Assembly (NCBI GenBank): GCA_021234155.1
Contig: JAJEKV010000276.1
Location: 308,001-372,000 of the forward strand
Direction of reading: 5' to 3'
From: Isoetes taiwanensis
Taxonomy: Eukaryota; Streptophyta; Lycopodiopsida; Isoetales; Isoetaceae
DNA: 64,000 bases
The position numbers and the translations under genes were made by a program. A model generated the notes under the pieces. That model worked only from the letters and a program-made list of their open reading frames with translations, searched no databases and had not been told where the DNA came from. Below are positions 35,337 through 46,467 of the stretch, one piece after another (within the stretch, counting starts at the first letter, position 1; every line of letters starts with the position of its first letter).

Positions 35337-37040
35337 TAACATGGGAGATGCATCTAAGTGTTTTAAGTTCCTTAAAGGCTTTTGTACAGGAGAGTTCCTT
35401 GCATGGTCAATGATATTGTTTTTATATTATTGCTCTCACCTGCAAGCTTGCTGAACAAGAGTGGTGCAGAGCTGCAGAGAAATGGTGCCATATTTGGGGA
35501 GGTATATACTTTTCTTGTGATTTTGCTGTTGCATTGAGGTTCTATAAGGCTAGGGAAGGATGGCCTCAATTGTTTTTAGGAAAGCCTAGAGGTATATTCT
35601 TATATATGAAATAGAAAAAGGGGGTGGAGTTGTCTATTCAAAGGCAGGAGAACATGAACCATCTGGGACAAGAAAGGATCTTGGTTATATAATAGTGCAA
35701 AATAGTGAGCCTATTAGAATCCGGTATATAATCTAATATTTTGAAGCACGTTTGCATGGCCAAACGATGGGTTCCAGTCCATCCATACAAAGAGAGATGC
35801 AATCAATGGCAAACATAAGTGTTGAAGGAGCCTCAACAATTATTAGAAAAACTAAGGTTGGCTAATCTTGCAAAAAAAAATGAGATGTTTGTATTGTTAT
35901 TTGGCTAAACTCGCTCACAAATAACCTTTAATTCATGATGCAGTTGGCTAAAATTAAAATTTTATTGTACCATCTTTAATTGGCATGGCAATTTTCAATA
36001 GTTTTTTATTCCATTTTGATTTTGATTTATAATTCCCTTGCAATTCCTAGTAGTTGCAGAAAAAGCTAGTGTAAGTTTGCCTCGACTTGTCTCAATAGAA
36101 ACAATGTTTTCAATTACCTTATCGGCCAAGTGATATTTTTTGTGTTTTTTTAAGTTTTAACCATTGTCAAACCATTGGAATGTTAAATATGAAATGAATA
36201 CATCGGAATGTGCAAATACATGCACAACTCGCTGGTTCGACCAAATGCCTATTAAGTTAGTCTAACTTCATGCTAACGGCAATGGCTTCGCACTTCTGTT
36301 CGTCATATTATTTCTTTTAACTTAATGCTAATGGCAATCGCTTCGCACATGCCTCCGATAAGTTTTTTTTTTTTCCCGACTTGCTTAAGCTAAGCCTTTA
36401 GTAACTATTATAATGCATCCATTTGGATGTCAATTTGATTCTAGCTTACAATATCAAATAAATTTTGGTCATATCAGTAAGAAGAGACAATTATCAAGTA
36501 AAAGAAAGCACATCAAGGTAAACATCATAAATCAAACACAATAAATCAAGTAAAAACTATATATTCAGTCAATGTTCGTCAGATCTCTATGCCCAATTCA
36601 TATATGTCAGGATCATTGTTTTGCACGTGGTTCTTCTGCCTCATCTGCATGATTCTCCTCGATGTCTTCTTCTTCTCCTTGTCTTACTCGCCGTTGTCTC
36701 ACTTGCTCCAATTCTTTCTCGATATTCACCAATAGGAGGCAAGAGCACGTAGTTCAGACAGCAGTTATAGGTGCATGAGACCTTCTAGATAAAGCTCTTA
36801 CATGACTCAAAAAGGGAGGATAGGAGTGTGGAGTCAGAATATGGATGCTTAGGATGATAATTGAGAGGCAGTACTTTACGTATTTGGATGTGGTTCATGA
36901 ACATTAGTCCTCTTGCTATTGTCCATGGGACATGAACAACAACATGTGCAAGCACCAACTGGAAATGATCAGAATGATGGCCAACTACAAAGAATAAGAT
37001 ATTTTTAGGGTTTATGGGACTTTACATGGCTCTCAAGCGG
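35337..37040. other. intergenic AT-rich DNA, nothing recognised
   Basis: No gene is visible. A short duplicated word (ctaacggcaatggcttcgcac / ctaatggcaatcgcttcgcac) lies at 36268-36350. Confidence 0.5.
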
Positions 37041-37451
37041 TGTAACATTCCTAACCGACATGCCCTCAACCAACTAGATAAAACTGTCTAGACGTTTATG
37101 AGTCGCTTCTATCAATTTATGTCGGTGTCTCGGGAAAATGCGACACTAAGATCCACTCGACCGGTCTCCCATAGGTCCATTATAATCTCTTCCAATAAAA
37201 CTATGCTCGTCCTCTAGCATCACAAGACTATAGACCACACCATCCCATGGTGTCCAAGATCAAGTCATACCTACATGAAGACTCGAACTTGACCCTGCGC
37301 TGATACCAAATGTAACGTTCCTAACTGACATGCCCTTAACCAACTAGGCAAAACCATCTAGACATTTACGAATAGTCGCTTCTACCCATTTATGCCGGTG
37401 TCACAGGAACGTGGCGCCATCCACTCGAGCGGCCTCCATGGGTCTATTACA
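37041..37451 (-). mobile_element. TRIM (miniature LTR retrotransposon)
   Basis: Two direct terminal repeats, 37041-37184 (144 bp) and 37311-37451 (141 bp), flank only 126 bp. On the minus strand the right repeat ends in ttaca and is followed by tTGGTATCAGCGC (37297-37308), a primer-binding site of the initiator-Met tRNA type. The purine run ggaagagat precedes the left repeat. The flanks are AGCGG and AGCAG, a 5-bp target duplication with one change. No protein is encoded, so it must rely on another element's machinery. Confidence 0.88.
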
Positions 37452-37900
37452 AGCAGGCAGCTTGGAGTTGAGGTCGTTTGCAGAAGCATACAATGAACAC
37501 CATGCCTTCTTGAATGAAGACAAAGAGGCTATGACTAGGAGCCCCCACACGTGGACAGAAGCTATGCTCCTTTTTTAGTGGAACTTAGCAACAGACTGGA
37601 GAGGCTAAGTGGATGCGCAATGGAGTTTGCTCCAAGTCTACCCATGGCGGAAGACTTCAATGGCAAGACCATTGCTAGACCAGCATCTTTCATGGAATGT
37701 GGAAAAAAGAGGAAGAAGGCAAGAGGACTGCATATCTTCCTCAAGGAAATGCAAAGACCATCTCTCACAAAATGACAAAGTATGGCCTTCATATCCAAGC
37801 TTCCTCCTTGCTGGCTATGTATGTTCATGTGTGGCCACGAAAAAAGGTCGTGGTGTTGGTTTACACTTGTAGGGATGCTTATATGCTAAAAGTGACAAAG
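37452..37900 (+). other. short unidentified frames beside the TRIM
   Basis: Two overlapping plus-strand frames (37551-37775, 37609-37872) are broken by stops. A gag-like reading 'LELRSFAEAYNEHHAF' precedes them. No family can be assigned. Confidence 0.3.
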
Positions 37901-37901
37901 T

Positions 37902-38110
37902 AATACCAAAGTGCTTAAAGAATTTTTGTGAAGTTGTTGCAAAAGACACACACTCGAATTTTGATATATAGTTTTTAGTTTGTATAGTTAATTTGGGATT
38001 TGCTCATTGTCCAAATATACCATGACAGATCATACCAAAGTGCTTAAAGAATTGTTGTGAAGTTGTTGCCAACACATGCACTCAAGTTTGATATATAGTG
38101 GTTAATTTGC
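37902..38110 (+). repeat. tandem duplication of about 132 bp
   Basis: The block starting 'taccaaagtgcttaaagaat' at about 37904 recurs from about 38035 and continues to 'atagttaatttgg'. The copies are diverged. Confidence 0.75.
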
Positions 38111-38480
38111 ATAGTTAATTTGGCACTATTCAATGTACAGATATACCATGCAATGTCCACATAGACCACAATTTGTGCAAATTTACCATGATATGTTCTA
38201 ATAAACTATGGCGTGTCCAGATATACCATAGGCATGTCAAGATAATACCATGTAAGTCCATGTCTTGTCTAGATATACCATGGCCTTGTCAAGATATACG
38301 CTAGGTATGTCTAGATATACCATGGTCTTGTCCAGCTAAACCATGTCCTGTCCAAATATACACACATGGTCCTATCTAGACATACCACTTTGTCCAAAAA
38401 TATTATACTTTGTCCAAAATACTATATTTTGTCCAAACAAACTAGACTTTGTCTAGATGGACCATATTTTGTCCCAAATG
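38111..38480 (+). repeat. degenerate minisatellite (tgtccagatataccat)n
   Basis: About fifteen imperfect copies of a 16-22 bp unit are present, variants of tgtccagatataccatgg and later tttgtccaaaata. It is non-coding. Confidence 0.75.
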
Positions 38481-38542
38481 AGATACGCTTTATTTTACAG
38501 ATGCCATTCTATTGCCATACGATTTTTAACACATTGCAATAA

Positions 38543-38632
38543 CAAAATTGGCCATTGTATTAATTAGCTCAAGTAAAATGGGAAACGGGAAGACATGGAA
38601 TGAACCTTCGAAAAAGCCTTCCAAAGTATCAC
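38543..38632 (+). repeat. direct repeat flanking the Stig1-like gene, left copy
   Basis: The sequence 'attgtattaattagctcaa' ... 'gggaagacatgg' ... 'ccttccaaa' matches 39893-39985 in the same orientation. The right copy lies in the upstream region of the Stig1-like gene. The left copy may therefore be the promoter relic of a lost tandem gene copy. Confidence 0.65.
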
Positions 38633-39199
38633 ACATGCTTTGAAAAAGAGAAATGAATAGCTACAAAGGATAATAGCAATAATAAATCTTTTATATATGG
38701 TTGTTAAAGGCATATAATTTTGTGGACCTTCCATTCCTTTTTGTATCCAAGAAGACTAATTGGCTTATGGGATTCAACCTTTTGTTGAAAATGTCTTCAT
38801 GTGTAGCTGCATGTAAGGTGTACATAATGCACGGAGTATCTTTTGCTATGGCGATTGTCATTAAGATTGACAAATCCAACAGCATTCTATAGTTGCTTTG
38901 GATTGACCTCAAGAATATAATTATGGAATAAGGTTAGCACAAAGTTCGAACCTTGGGAACCTTCTTTCTTGAAACCCCTTTGTAAAAATTCATGTCAACG
39001 AATCTAAGGAAATCAGCAGACTTTGATGGAATCCTTGCAGAATCTAGGGGATATTTAACAAATTTAAGGAAATCTAATAAAATTGACATTGTGTGATCTC
39101 CAAATTAAATACATTTAACATTATGCAGACTCCAAATGGAACATTGACTTATATATAGTATATAAAAAATTAAGGAACATGCAACAAACTAAGGGCATA
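38633..39199. other. 3' flank of the Stig1-like gene, nothing recognised
   Basis: This AT-rich DNA has only short frames and no second Stig1 coding trace. Confidence 0.5.
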
Positions 39200-39688
39200 T
39201 CAATAATACCCACACAATCCAAAGGTACAAGGAAATAGACAAAAATTGTTGCATTTACCACAATTGTTGATATCAGAGTTAGTATCGACACATTTAGCAT
39301 TACAACAAGTGTATCCATATTGACACATCTTGGCACAAGCTCCACAATTTTGATTGTCGCTGGTTAAATTCACACATCTCCCCCAACAACATTCCATGCT
39401 TGGGCCTTCCTTCAAACAAATGCCCTGCTCAACATCACAATGATGCCACCTTCCATGATGATGATGGTGGTGGTGGTGGTGATGGTGATGGCAACGATGA
39501 TGTTGGTGGTGGTGATAATAATGGTGATGGTGGTGATGGTGGTAAAGATAATGGTGATGATGACAAGGGCAATGATAATGATTATGATCTAAGATGCTTT
39601 CGATCCCCTTGTTCTCCAATTTGCTACTGCATATACGTATCCAACTTATCAACAAAAATGCACAAATTATAAGAGAACTTGTTCCCAT
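39200..39688 (-). CDS. Stig1-family cysteine-rich secreted protein with a His-rich insert
   Basis: This is an uninterrupted 162-residue frame starting at the ATG at 39688; the earlier in-frame start is only TTG. Residues 1-22 (MGTSSLIICAFLLISW...) form a signal peptide. Residues about 35-85 are nearly all His with a few Tyr, Asn and Arg, encoded by (CAT/CAC)n. The C-terminal 80 residues hold about 16 Cys in the Stig1 pattern: ECCWGRCVNLTSDNQNCG, TCCNAKCVDTNSDINNCG, ending FGLCGYY. Stig1 proteins are secreted and, in flowering plants, act in stigma exudate, pollen-tube growth and reactive-oxygen signalling. The His tract is not a usual part of the family and could bind Zn, Cu or Ni. It probably grew by trinucleotide slippage. 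Function here is inferred by family only. Confidence 0.85.
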   Translation of the reverse strand: MGTSSLIICAFLLISWIRICSSKLENKGIESILDHNHYHCPCHHHHYLYHHHHHHHYYHHHQHHRCHHHHHHHHHHHHGRWHHCDVEQGICLKEGPSMECCWGRCVNLTSDNQNCGACAKMCQYGYTCCNAKCVDTNSDINNCGKCNNFCLFPCTFGLCGYY

Positions 39689-39892
39689 TGTCTTGAGGAA
39701 TGCATCAATGATCTTTATATGTCTCTTTGTTAATTTCAAATATAGATTTTAAATATGGTCTCATGTAACTCAAATGAATTGTAAATAAATGTTAGCAAAT
39801 GAGAAATGCTTTGTTTAATGCATGTCATTTAATTGTCATGCTACATTTAACACATTCAAAAAAGAGTAATTGGAAAACTGGCTCTCCAGTCT

Positions 39893-39985
39893 TGCCCAAC
39901 ATTGTATTAATTAGCTCAAATGAAACAAAGAATGGGAAGACATGGCATGAAGCTCTGGTTTGGCAATCTAATCCTTCCAAAAACA
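39893..39985 (+). repeat. direct repeat flanking the Stig1-like gene, right copy
   Basis: Partner of 38543-38632. It lies about 200-300 bp upstream of the Stig1-like ATG. Confidence 0.65.
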
Positions 39986-40099
39986 CAGCTTAAAGAAAAA
40001 AGAATTATTAATTAAATAAAAAGAATTGTAAATGAATGGATTATATACTACTGTTAAAGACCTAAAAATGTTATGTGTCCCCATCCCCCCTTTTTTTGA

Positions 40100-40690
40100 G
40101 GTATAAAAATTTGACTTTATTTACATTGACAGGTGCACCTATCTACGAATACGAGATGGGGATAGCTACGTAGCTCCATTTTGCTCTTTTTTTTACCTAA
40201 CGTGGATTTAAATAGGTGCTCCATATTTCTACTTTACATCTTCTTCACTCTTGAATACTAGCTTGAATTTTTGAGTTTTTCAAGTACCATATGAAGTAGT
40301 AGCCGATTTGATGATATATACATTCTTCTTGATCTTTATCAAAGACTAGAGCATTCCTCCTTTTCCATATTACCCGGGACCTAGCTATATGGAAGGTTGT
40401 CTTCTTCACGGGGCACCATTATAGAGGAAAAATTCTTAGTAACAATTCCTTGGTACCTAGAGTGTACTCAAAACTATCCAGACTGTATGTCCAAACTGCT
40501 TGTAGCATCTCGCATTCTAACAGGCAATGTTCTATGGCCTCCTCTTCAGCTTCACACGTAGAGCAGAGTGGGCTGACATTGTGTATCACAAAACATGGTT
40601 CGTCACGCAAAACATATAAATATACGACCATTTTGCTAAGGTTTGCATATGATTGTGTTGTTGTATTTGTGTGAGGGTAGGCCAATAGTA
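40100..40690 (-). mobile_element. L1-like LINE C-terminal fragment
   Basis: The minus-strand frame 40685-40419 ends a polymerase with a zf-RVT domain (CSTCEAEEEAIEHCLLEC followed by VWTY). Beyond the stop, shifted frames give 'WKRRNALVFDKDQ', which is typical of plant L1-like C-termini. It is truncated at the 5' side. The 3' border near 40090-40100 coincides with a short A/G run on this strand. Confidence 0.7.
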
Positions 40691-41260
40691 TTTATAGAGC
40701 ATGTGGTGTACACATGTATACAATGCATGCATGTTGAGCCCTCTTTTACTTAACACGTGCAAGAAGGCACATGGCTTATTTCTTTTGTGGCCATACATGT
40801 TTTTTCATACGAGATACTTAGCTTTTCTTTAGTGTCAAAAAGCACCTAAGGTTTGCAAAATCGTATATAATCTTTCATATTCCATTTTCTCCAAGATAAT
40901 CAACCTCTTTATTTTGAGGTTCTTGGCATATTTACTTGCTCTTGAATTTGCAGTAACGGGTGGTCAATGATTTTGTTATCATGATTCACTCCCATGAGTT
41001 CTAGTGTTGCCATATCATTGTTTTGTTGTGGTGTTATGGGAGAAAATGTGTCTCCATGGATTTTTCATAAATATTGATTGTAGGTATTGCTTTATTGTGT
41101 TGGTTGTAACTGTTTCACACTATTATAGTGGGGTTCAACTCTTATTCTTTGAATTTATTGATGTTCATTTTCCTTATGATTTCATCACAACTGTTTTGTT
41201 ATCAAATGCTCTCAAGTGTTTCTATTGGATTTAATAGAAGAATAGGAAGCCACAACTAGT
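40691..41260. other. spacer, nothing recognised
   Basis: No gene or repeat could be called between the two LINE remnants. Confidence 0.5.
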
Positions 41261-44200
41261 GGTGTGGTTTGTACTTACAACTAGCTTGGCAGGTTGTGCG
41301 AACCCCTTGTGTGACAACTCCTCACGTGCGTCAGCTGCGATTGGATTATGAACATGCAGGGGTTTATGCCCAGATGCTCGTAGATGAAGTGGCAGGAATT
41401 TTGCTATACTCTACACTAGAGCAACAGATAGGCCAGCATATTAACGTGCTTAGGACTAATGCAGAAAGGTGCTTTGGGTGGACCTCCAGGACTATAACCT
41501 TCCCATATAATCAGTGGTTTAATGCGGAGTGCAAGGAACACAAACACTAGCTCCGCCAGGTCACAGATCCTACTTTACACCCACATGCAGTCAGACAGTG
41601 CTGTTAAGATAAAGTTCATCTCATGATTGTTTATTTGATGAATATTCAGATGACAGGAGGATTTCAAACATTAGCCTGACGTGGTTTTTACTATAAGGGA
41701 ATGAAGATTATGAACATAAAGTTGGATTGACACAGCTAAGCCAGGAATGTGGCAATAGTATGAACTTCTCTATAATATTTATGCAAAGGAGATAGAGCTC
41801 AAAATGCTTAATGGATCTTGCATAGTGGTCTGTATAAAATGGATACAGTCACAGATCTGTATATAATGGGGCAGTTGCATTAATGGTTGAAGGTAACTGA
41901 TAGACCTTGCATAGAGGTCTGTATAAAATGGATACAGTCACATTAAAGTTGGAGATTCACTTATAGAAGAAAATTGTATACCGAGTTAATGGTTAAACCA
42001 TTGACCTATTGAAGGTTTAATTCTTGAAGGTTAAACCATTGGGACATTTACATTTTGAGTAAGTTGACCTATTATAATCTCGGTCCAATAGGAGAAAGCC
42101 AGTCTATGCTCGATCAAATGTTCAGTCGAATGACTGAGCTACAGGCTGATCGTAGTAGCTCGATGGTTACCCCAACCGCCGGGCCAAATAATGTAAATAG
42201 AAGAAGAATCGAAATGATAGACACACAGGAAATTTGATCGAGAGTGGTGTCGGTAAGTCTAAGATATTTGAACTATTGTAATAGTGATATGGTTCATTAT
42301 CTGAAAATGACATTAAGGAAATTGCTTGGTCTTAAATCACTTGTGTGAAAGGAGGGGAATTGAATTTGATTAGCATTGAGATTGAATAGAACTTAAGACT
42401 TGAATACTATATGATCTTTGACATCAAATTGATTTAATGGTGTAAAGTAAATATAGTGGTTAAATTTAAATCTCTCATTGCTATCAATCAATAATTTTGT
42501 TCAGAAAGCCAGCTACATCGCAGTGCATCAAAGGGAAATGTTCTAGCTCCTGGAACGTCACTCCAGGACCTTTTGGCGAAGGGTTCTCAGAAATCCCGTA
42601 TAGCCCACAGAAAACATCACTTCCGAGCAGTGGAGGCAATACTTGCAACAACTATATGACCCTCAGGGTGCACAAGCAGCATTACCTCTGCAAGAAGGAC
42701 TAATGTTGAAAATCACAGAGTCAGATGTGGACCAAGGCTTACAGCATCTTGCCAATGGGAAAGCGCTCGACCTGGATGGTATGCAGGCAAAATTGCTCAA
42801 ATGGGCAAGGCCGTCCATAGTACCGGTGCTGACTGCCTTGTTTAACAAGGCATTACAGGAAGACTTCCCACTGCAGTAGACCAATAGCAGAGTTGTTCCC
42901 ATCTATAAGGCAGGTGACTTGCATTGCTCAGCCAATTAATGAACAATCATGATCAATTTGGTGTTTGCAAGACTGCTAGCGGGGATTCTCAAGCAGCAGT
43001 TGACAGGCTCGGTGGAGGTAGCAGAGGTGTGGGGCCCTCATCCAGGTAGGATCCAGCCCGTCACTCAATCATTGACCACACCTTCATGCTGCAGACTCTG
43101 GTTGAAGACAGTAGGAACTGGCGGCAGGACCTATATTGTTGCTTCTTGAAGTTTGCGAAGGCCTTTGTAACTATGCCTCAGTAAAAGCTATAGGCAACAA
43201 CTGGGGATTCTTGTAGAGCTATAGAATAGAGTGTACAGGTTATATGAGACTTTCTCGGGCCAGTTGCAGCTGACAAGCCAACCATTCAATAGTAGTATCG
43301 GGGTCTGACAGGGATGCCCTCTCTCTCTAACATTGTTTCGGCTTTACATTGATTAGTTGGAGAGCTGGCTTGCTGATAATGGAGGTGACAGAGCTCATTT
43401 TCTGCAATGGATCATCAGGCAATTAATATATGGTGATGATGTGGACCTCCTAGCTTACACTTTAGCAGACATTCAGTGCCATCTCGATGCTCTAGACACA
43501 TTCTGCCAAGCGACTCATATGCGCATCAACCTAGCCGAGACTAAGGCCCCATCCTTCAATTATCGAGGGCAAAACGTGGAAGTGGTACCCATATATAAAT
43601 ATTTAGGAGTGAGTTTCCTTCTACTATGCACTGGAACACATCCATACGGCTACGAGTGATGGCGTGCTGGAAGGCACTATATGCAATGCAGAACAATAGT
43701 CTAAGAGCGGAGTTGTATGATTCTAAGAGCCGAGCTGTATGATTGGGCCCATCAGTCGCACTTGTTCAAGGAGCCTGTCCTTTTATATGAAGTCGAAGTA
43801 TGGGGCCCAGTGGTGTCCCTTCCTACTTGGAATGACTTGGAGCAGGTGTAGAAAGCCTTCTTGGTACGAACACTAGGGGTGAATTCTTGCCTCTTCAGAG
43901 GGTGGCCCTTGATTGCCACATTATCTATTTTCAGAAGGTGGTTAATATGGACGATGCTCGTCTCCCTAATCTACCTTATATCATGGCAATGGGGCCGCAA
44001 TACCTCAAGGCCTACTGGAGGAAAAAATAGCTCAATGGCTGGCTCGATGACATGTGCAGGAGCACATGTGAATACATGTGGAAACCAAGGTAGATCGTTG
44101 TAGCTTGAGGCAATATCTTGACGCTTGCTTCCTCAACAAGCTCTGGGATGTCAATGCCGTTGAACAACTCAAGACAGCACACTACCAGCGCCACATAAAT

Positions 44201-44745
44201 TCCACATTGGAAGGGGGCCCCCAATACTACCTGCGTACCCATTTGCCTGTGAAAAGGCGCAGACTTCCATTCGCACAGGGGGCACCATCTTTGAATCGAG
44301 ACGGGCAGATGGTTGGTGAGCCACGCCAGAACATGCTTTGTGAATGCTGCCAAATGGGTGTCGTTGAGGATGAATGCCATATCCTTCAAAACTGTCTAGC
44401 ATATGATCAAACCTGGACGCGCTATGCTGAGTTGGTTAGATCTGGCCAGCCGCTACATGTGATATTGTATTGAGCAGGGCTTCCGTATGGATGCTGGGAT
44501 CATACCTTCAGGAGGTCATGGATATGTGAGATCAGCTATGTCCTCGGGCACACACTTGACATCTCTCTCTCTCTCAAAGAGAAAGTATACTACAAATGAG
44601 AACAATGAAAAAGAAGAAGAGTTTGAGGGAGCTAATGCAATCTTAATCGAAGATGCATTAGAAGATATATTCTATAATATTGAATGTACATAACTGAATG
44701 TCTCATAGACACGGTGGTGCAGGGCGTAGAAATAAACATTTCATT

Positions 44746-44748
<3 letters not shown>
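41261..44748 (+). mobile_element. long, decayed LINE copy, interrupted once
   Basis: The left part (41269-41605) encodes the region between endonuclease and RT (FPYNQWFNAECKEHKH). About 890 bp of foreign DNA follows (41606-42497). The RT then reads in shifted frames: DVDQGLQHLANGKALDLDGM (42720), GVRQGCPLS-like text near 43300, LIYGDDVDLLAYTLADIQ (43425, catalytic GDD), then VLLYEVEVWGP (43790) and the C-terminal zinc site CECCQMGVVEDECHILQNC (44340). The copy ends in 'aataaacatttcatttcatc', directly followed by (TC)n. Stops and frameshifts make it inactive. Confidence 0.88.
41606..42497. other. insert within the LINE
   Basis: LINE coding stops at 'cagtgctgtt' and resumes at 'tgttcagaaagcc'; the shared tgtt may be a target duplication. 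Inside, 'ggtctgtataaaatggatac' occurs twice (41828, 41918). A 60-codon frame at 42055-42237 lacks a known motif. The class is unknown. Confidence 0.45.

Positions 44749-44831
<83 letters not shown>
44749..44831. repeat. (TC)n microsatellite
   Basis: An uninterrupted dinucleotide tract of more than 80 bp directly follows the LINE 3' tail. The long Leu-Ser frame across it is a translation artefact. Confidence 0.97.
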
Positions 44832-44833
<2 letters not shown>

Positions 44834-45526
44834 CCATTAGAGATCCTTGAACAATATGATCCTGCACTTTCCAGATGCAATTTCCTAAATCTGCATATTC
44901 AAGTTGTTAATCAAACAGAGGGTTCATATATTACAACGAAGTTTGACAAAAGGAGACTGTTCCAATTTAAGTGTGTACAATTTATACAACTGGCGTCAAA
45001 TAGAAAAATTAGCCAATGCTATAATTTTATGATTGCACAAGTGATACTATTATTATATTTATGTAACCGCCCTCAAGAATTCCTAATGGAATTGGGGAAA
45101 ACATTGACTGTGTTTGCTAACAATGGCTTTAGCTTGGACCGGCTTAAGATCATTATTCTGAAAACGATAGAGGATGCCTGCACCCCAGAGGCACCCATAC
45201 AGAGACAAATAGGCTATAAACAACGCATCATAAAAGGCGTGAGACAATTTAATGTGTAAGTATCTGGTGGTCCGCTCTACTTTCCATATGAATGGTGGTT
45301 CCAACACCTAAATAAAGTTTTTACACCATTAATCAATAGAAAAACATGGAAGGATCTAGATTGTAATGGTAAAATAAAAAAAAGGGGAAAGGCATGGATC
45401 GATTTACGTTATGGAACCGCATAAGATGGATTATATTTGGCTTTGTTGGTCTGTTAAGCCAATTACAGAGCTGACAAAGGGCAACGGGCAGATGGTCGCT
45501 GACCTGAGCAGTCCAACATCATGCTG
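44832..45526 (+). pseudogene. reverse-transcriptase-like fragment, possibly Penelope-type
   Basis: An open frame of about 140 codons (44832-45259) reads FLNLHIQVVNQ, then TTKFDKRRLFQF, then ASNRKISQCYNF, then a helical LGKTLTVFANNGFSLDRLK segment. The order F-L-D/N-L, a yxKR-like turn, an S-N-x-x-x-x-x-Y segment and the final helical thumb resembles the end of the RT domain in Penelope-like and other atypical reverse transcriptases. No catalytic YxDD box is present in this piece. The Ty3 element inserted just downstream at 45532, and the flank resumes at 54244. The assignment is tentative. Confidence 0.4.
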
Positions 45527-45531
45527 TCGGA
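45527..45531. repeat. target-site duplication TCGGA (left)
   Basis: TCGGA directly precedes the 5' LTR and is repeated at 54239-54243 after the 3' LTR. Confidence 0.95.
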
Positions 45532-45746
45532 TGATATATGCCAAGGACATGGCAAAAGGCTTTAGGCCTTTTCGGGCCATGTCCTTCCTTTGGGCTTTTG
45601 TCCAAAGAGGGCTTTGGTCCAAAGAAGGACCAAAGGGGCGTGCATGCTATATAGTTGCTCGGGGGAGAGCTCTGGGGCGGCTGTGTTCTAGCTGAGAGAT
45701 CGTGGTTGGGTGATGAGATAGCATGCCACGTCAAGTGTCTGTTTTA
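45532..45746 (+). repeat. 5' LTR of the Ty3 chromovirus
   Basis: The LTR is 215 bp and begins tgatatatgcc. It contains a TATA-like gctatatag at about 45646 and the inverse words aaaggctttaggccttt. It matches 54027-54238 with about seven changes and a 3-bp length difference. Confidence 0.93.
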
Positions 45747-45747
45747 G

Positions 45748-45759
45748 TGGTAGCAGAGC
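45748..45759 (+). other. primer-binding site
   Basis: tggtagcagagc lies one base inside the 5' LTR. It differs by one base from the initiator-Met tRNA complement tggtatcagagc. Confidence 0.85.
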
Positions 45760-46376
45760 GTTAGGTTTTGATGGGTGTTCCATTAGAGATGGGATTGGTG
45801 CTTACACAAGTAACTCCAAGCAAGGCATACTCATGGTTGTTCGGTTGTGGATTTTGTGGATCCCGACTTGTGTTTGGCAACGAGTATGAATTCTAGTATG
45901 GCTAAGCTATGCTTTGTAGCTGGGTTCTGGCCTTGGCAAGCATAGAGCTATGCATGTAAGATAATGAGGTTTTTGTCTTAAAGTACTTAAAATATGTCCC
46001 TTGGTTTATAACCTTGTGGCGATATTCTTAAAAAGGCAATAATCTTAAGGAATGCGTGGATGTTAATGGTATAGATAAGGAACGGCCAAGGCCAAGGCCA
46101 AGTCTATGTCATATCTCATTTAGACGACACACTCTAGAACAAGTATATGCCATGAAAGTTACCTCATAACATAAAGGAAAAAGTTACACGTTATGAATAA
46201 AGGCGAGAAAAGGTTGTCCACAAAGGGGAGCCTCTATTGGGTTTTTAAACCAAAAAAAAAGAAAAAAAATTAAGGGCACGTATTCCTTTTGGTGGCAAAG
46301 TATTTATTTTGATGGCAAAGGTGTAGACTAATTCATAAGGAATAGTCTAGGCCAAAGACGTCTTTACGTATAAGAG
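45760..46376 (+). other. element leader and left flank of the recombinase unit
   Basis: No reading frame of note. Hairpin-forming words occur, such as aataaaggcg ... agcctctatt (46197-46239). The exact point where retroelement DNA gives way to the recombinase unit cannot be seen. Confidence 0.5.
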
Positions 46377-46403
46377 AAAGCCCAGTAAAAGGGCTTTACC
46401 TTA

Positions 46404-46433
46404 ACGTAGAGTCCACGTACCCCACGTTCTGCC
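46404..46433 (+). repeat. inverted repeat, left arm, beside the recombinase gene
   Basis: These 30 bases (acgtagagtccacgtacccc plus acgttctgcc) match the inverse of 49561-49590 at 27 positions. A hairpin aaagccc-agtaaaa-gggcttt (46377-46397) lies just outside. The arm contains G-box-like cacgt words, so it could be a terminal repeat or shared promoter sequence. Confidence 0.7.
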
Positions 46434-46457
46434 ACGTGGCCTCCACGTCAGCTATAG

Positions 46458-46467
46458 TATAAAAAGG
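46458..46467 (+). promoter_or_regulatory. TATA box of the recombinase gene
   Basis: tataaaaagg follows G-box-like ccacgtgg (46432-46439) and acgtca motifs by 20-25 bp. The transcript would start near 46490 and have a leader of about 500 bases, probably with introns. Confidence 0.6.

Noticed and set aside
39400-39672. Plus-strand Gly/Asp-rich ORF over the Stig1-like gene
   Set aside because: It is the antisense shadow of the His codons; the minus strand has the signal peptide and Cys pattern.
44684-44835. Leu-Ser repeat protein across (TC)n, also at 51345 and 52327
   Set aside because: These are translations of dinucleotide microsatellites with no flanking gene structure of their own.
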